A stretch of DNA of 64,000 nt from NCBI RefSeq assembly GCF_017303375.1, contig NZ_JAFKOH010000002.1:460159-524158 (forward strand), read 5' to 3'. A program made the position numbers and the translations under genes. Shown piece by piece: positions 62,918 to 64,000 of the stretch (position 1 is its first letter; each line of letters begins with the position of its first letter). Below the pieces are notes generated by a model, which did no database searches, had not been told where the DNA came from, and worked only from the letters and a program-made list of their open reading frames with translations. This stretch comes from Bacillus sp. NTK074B. GTDB taxonomy: Bacteria > Bacillota > Bacilli > Bacillales > Bacillaceae_B.

Positions 62918-63442
62918 ATGATATTACTTTTATTACTGACATACGCTTTGATTGGATGGAAATTTGGCAACTGGAAGGATTTCTATCATTATTACCCCAC
63001 GTTATTATTTTTCATTATAGGAGACTTACTTTCACAATTTCTCTTATATGACTATTCGATGTGGGAATTCCGTCCGGTTACTGCCTTCGGTAACTTCCTT
63101 CATCTAAATCATACACTGATTTCATTGAGCAAAATGATGATTCAATATACAGTGACGATCTCCATCTTTATTGGAAGACTTCCCTCCAGCCGTTTGGGGA
63201 AGATTGGGTGGATATTATTATGGACAGCTATTTATGGGCTTTCTGAAGGGATTTCCTACTTTTTTGGAATGATGTCATATCATCATGGATGGGATTTAAA
63301 TTGGGATATCCTCTTTAATCTTATGATGTTCACAATGCTGATCGTCCACCATAAAAATCCAATCATTGGTTGGGTCCTTTCTTTTCCCATCATCCTATTC
63401 CTCCTCCTCTACTTCGACGTACCTTATTCTGCATTGAAATAA
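62918..63442 (+). CDS. CBO0543-family membrane protein
   Basis: A 174-residue protein with four or five hydrophobic segments, fitting the CBO0543 family of spore-former membrane proteins of unknown function: the YALIGWKFGNWKDFYHYYPTLL start and DLLSQFLL...MWEF are typical. ATG 62918 follows GAGGATC. Confidence 0.75.
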   Translation: MILLLLLTYALIGWKFGNWKDFYHYYPTLLFFIIGDLLSQFLLYDYSMWEFRPVTAFGNFLHLNHTLISLSKMMIQYTVTISIFIGRLPSSRLGKIGWILLWTAIYGLSEGISYFFGMMSYHHGWDLNWDILFNLMMFTMLIVHHKNPIIGWVLSFPIILFLLLYFDVPYSALK

Positions 63443-63582
63443 ACAATATCCTTCCGTCTCACACTTTGTACCATTTATTAGTAGAAAAAAAGACTGTTTT
63501 TGGAAGGCTGTTTTCGCAAAGATTGTTGCTATTCGCATACCAACTAAGATTTACGATGCTCTGTCATTTAAGTTGTGGTGCA

Positions 63583-63707
63583 AGAGGGTGAAGGGAACAG
63601 TTCCGCTTTCCACGGACGTTCGGCCAATCCTCCTCAGCAAAAAACCGCTTCCGGGGTCTCGACACGCCCGTTTTCCGTAGGAGTCTACACAGTTCCCTTC
63701 ACCCTCT
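63583..63707. repeat. Dispersed Bacillaceae repeat with 16-bp inverted arms
   Basis: Arms AGAGGGTGAAGGGAAC (63583-63598) and GTTCCCTTCACCCTCT (63692-63707) are exact complements. Between them lies the characteristic GCTTTCCACGGACG, TCCTCCTCAGC, GGGGTCTCGACACGCCCG and TAGGAGTCTACAC series of a repeat found widely in Bacillus genomes. Confidence 0.75.
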
Positions 63708-63876
63708 AACGTAGTAAGTAGGTGACTAGCAAAATGGTTTGTGACCATCCGTTTAAAAAGAGTGAATGAAAAAGCAATGACATACGCAATCTACACATTT
63801 CCTTTGTGATTGTCAAACTTTTCGTCAGTTGATCCTCGCTGCAGGTGCTAGACTCCTGCGGAAAACACTGGACAGC

Positions 63877-64000
63877 ACGAAAAGCGGAGGCGGCTCGTTC
63901 AGCCCCGACAAGCATAAGATGAGTGGGCTAAGAAGGCGTTCTTTTGCCTTCTTGGACCATTTAGCTTATGACCTCGAGGGGCTAGCCGCCGTAGCTGGAC
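63877..64000. repeat. Dispersed palindromic element, copy C
   Basis: Same ends as copy A (AAAGCGGAGGCGGCTCG ... CTTATGACCTCGAG ... GCTAGCCGCCGTAGCTGGAC). The inner arms differ from copy A but still pair (AAGAAGGC / GCCTTCTT; TGG / CCA). It ends at the window edge. Confidence 0.85.

Larger units (their letters stand above)
63443..64000. other. Gene-free end with a cluster of dispersed repeats
   Basis: 558 bases without a supported gene. It carries the 63504-63535 module shared with 26785-26815, the 63583-63707 inverted-arm repeat, a fragment of the latter's tail (GACTCCTGCGGAAAA, 63851-63865), and copy C of the palindromic element. Short frames here cross these repeats and have no ribosome sites. 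Confidence 0.7.

Overview
The window is ordinary core chromosome of a low-G+C, endospore-forming Bacillaceae bacterium. Evidence: long strings of genes with recognisable Bacillus subtilis counterparts (rpoY-rnjA-ktrC, dapH-dapL-ccpC, ykuL/darB, ykuJ, ykuI, fadH, ykyB, cheV, patA, queCDE, ptsHI, ykvS/ykvT/ykvI, the mtn methionine-salvage cluster, ogt-kinE-ykrP), Spo0E-like and spore-type small proteins, AGGAGG-type ribosome binding sites, TTG/GTG starts and intrinsic terminators. The gene blocks resemble the ykr-ykv-yku region of B. subtilis but are rearranged. I would place it in Bacillus sensu lato (possibly Rossellomorea or a relative); genus is inference. No rRNA, tRNA, CRISPR, prophage or intact insertion sequence was seen.

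Layout. 1-6.3 kb: HAD phosphatase start, a tiny cationic peptide gene, a 640-base stretch with an odd GC-richer core, RNA polymerase epsilon plus RNase J1, potassium regulator KtrC, and cytochrome bd oxidase under a Rex-type operator. 6.4-11 kb: a frame-damaged NERD protein, a 20-bp-period repeat array and a heterodimeric ABC exporter. 11.4-16.7 kb: MscS channel, acetylated diaminopimelate/lysine branch (dapH, dapL), CcpC, a TSUP transporter and DarB. 16.8-26.7 kb: small conserved proteins, a metallo-hydrolase/glutaredoxin pair, dispersed palindromic elements, two c-di-GMP proteins, FadH with a FadR box, a coat-like protein behind a mother-cell-type promoter, YkyB and CheV. 27-33 kb: preQ1 synthesis behind a preQ1 riboswitch, HD phosphohydrolase, CorA, PatA, and a mini-gene with a cre-like box. 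33-41 kb: PTS enzyme I/HPr, a MoxR-DUF58-membrane protein operon, SDR, Spo0E-like protein, YkvT. 41.7-48 kb: YkvS, DUF2254 protein, YkvI, M3 peptidase, MhqR, second Spo0E-like protein. 48.3-55.8 kb: methionine salvage with two SAM-I riboswitches and a truncated mtnX. 55.8-64 kb: ArsR-DUF2087 repressor with a tandem operator, Ogt, KinE, YkrP, a B12/radical-SAM protein, a pair of tiny spore-type genes, a CBO0543 protein, then a cluster of dispersed repeats.

How genes work together. DapH, DapL and PatA complete the N-acetyl branch from tetrahydrodipicolinate towards diaminopimelate. MtnK, MtnA, MtnB, MtnW, MtnD, MtnE and MtnU form methionine salvage, but the MtnX phosphatase is reduced to its first 52 residues. 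KtrC and DarB are both c-di-AMP-linked families. Most of the window is ordinary. The parts most worth checking are the cationic micro-peptide, the mtnX deletion, the 20-bp-period array, the cre-box mini-gene and the palindromic repeat family with compensatory changes between copies. I found no convincing new multi-gene system.
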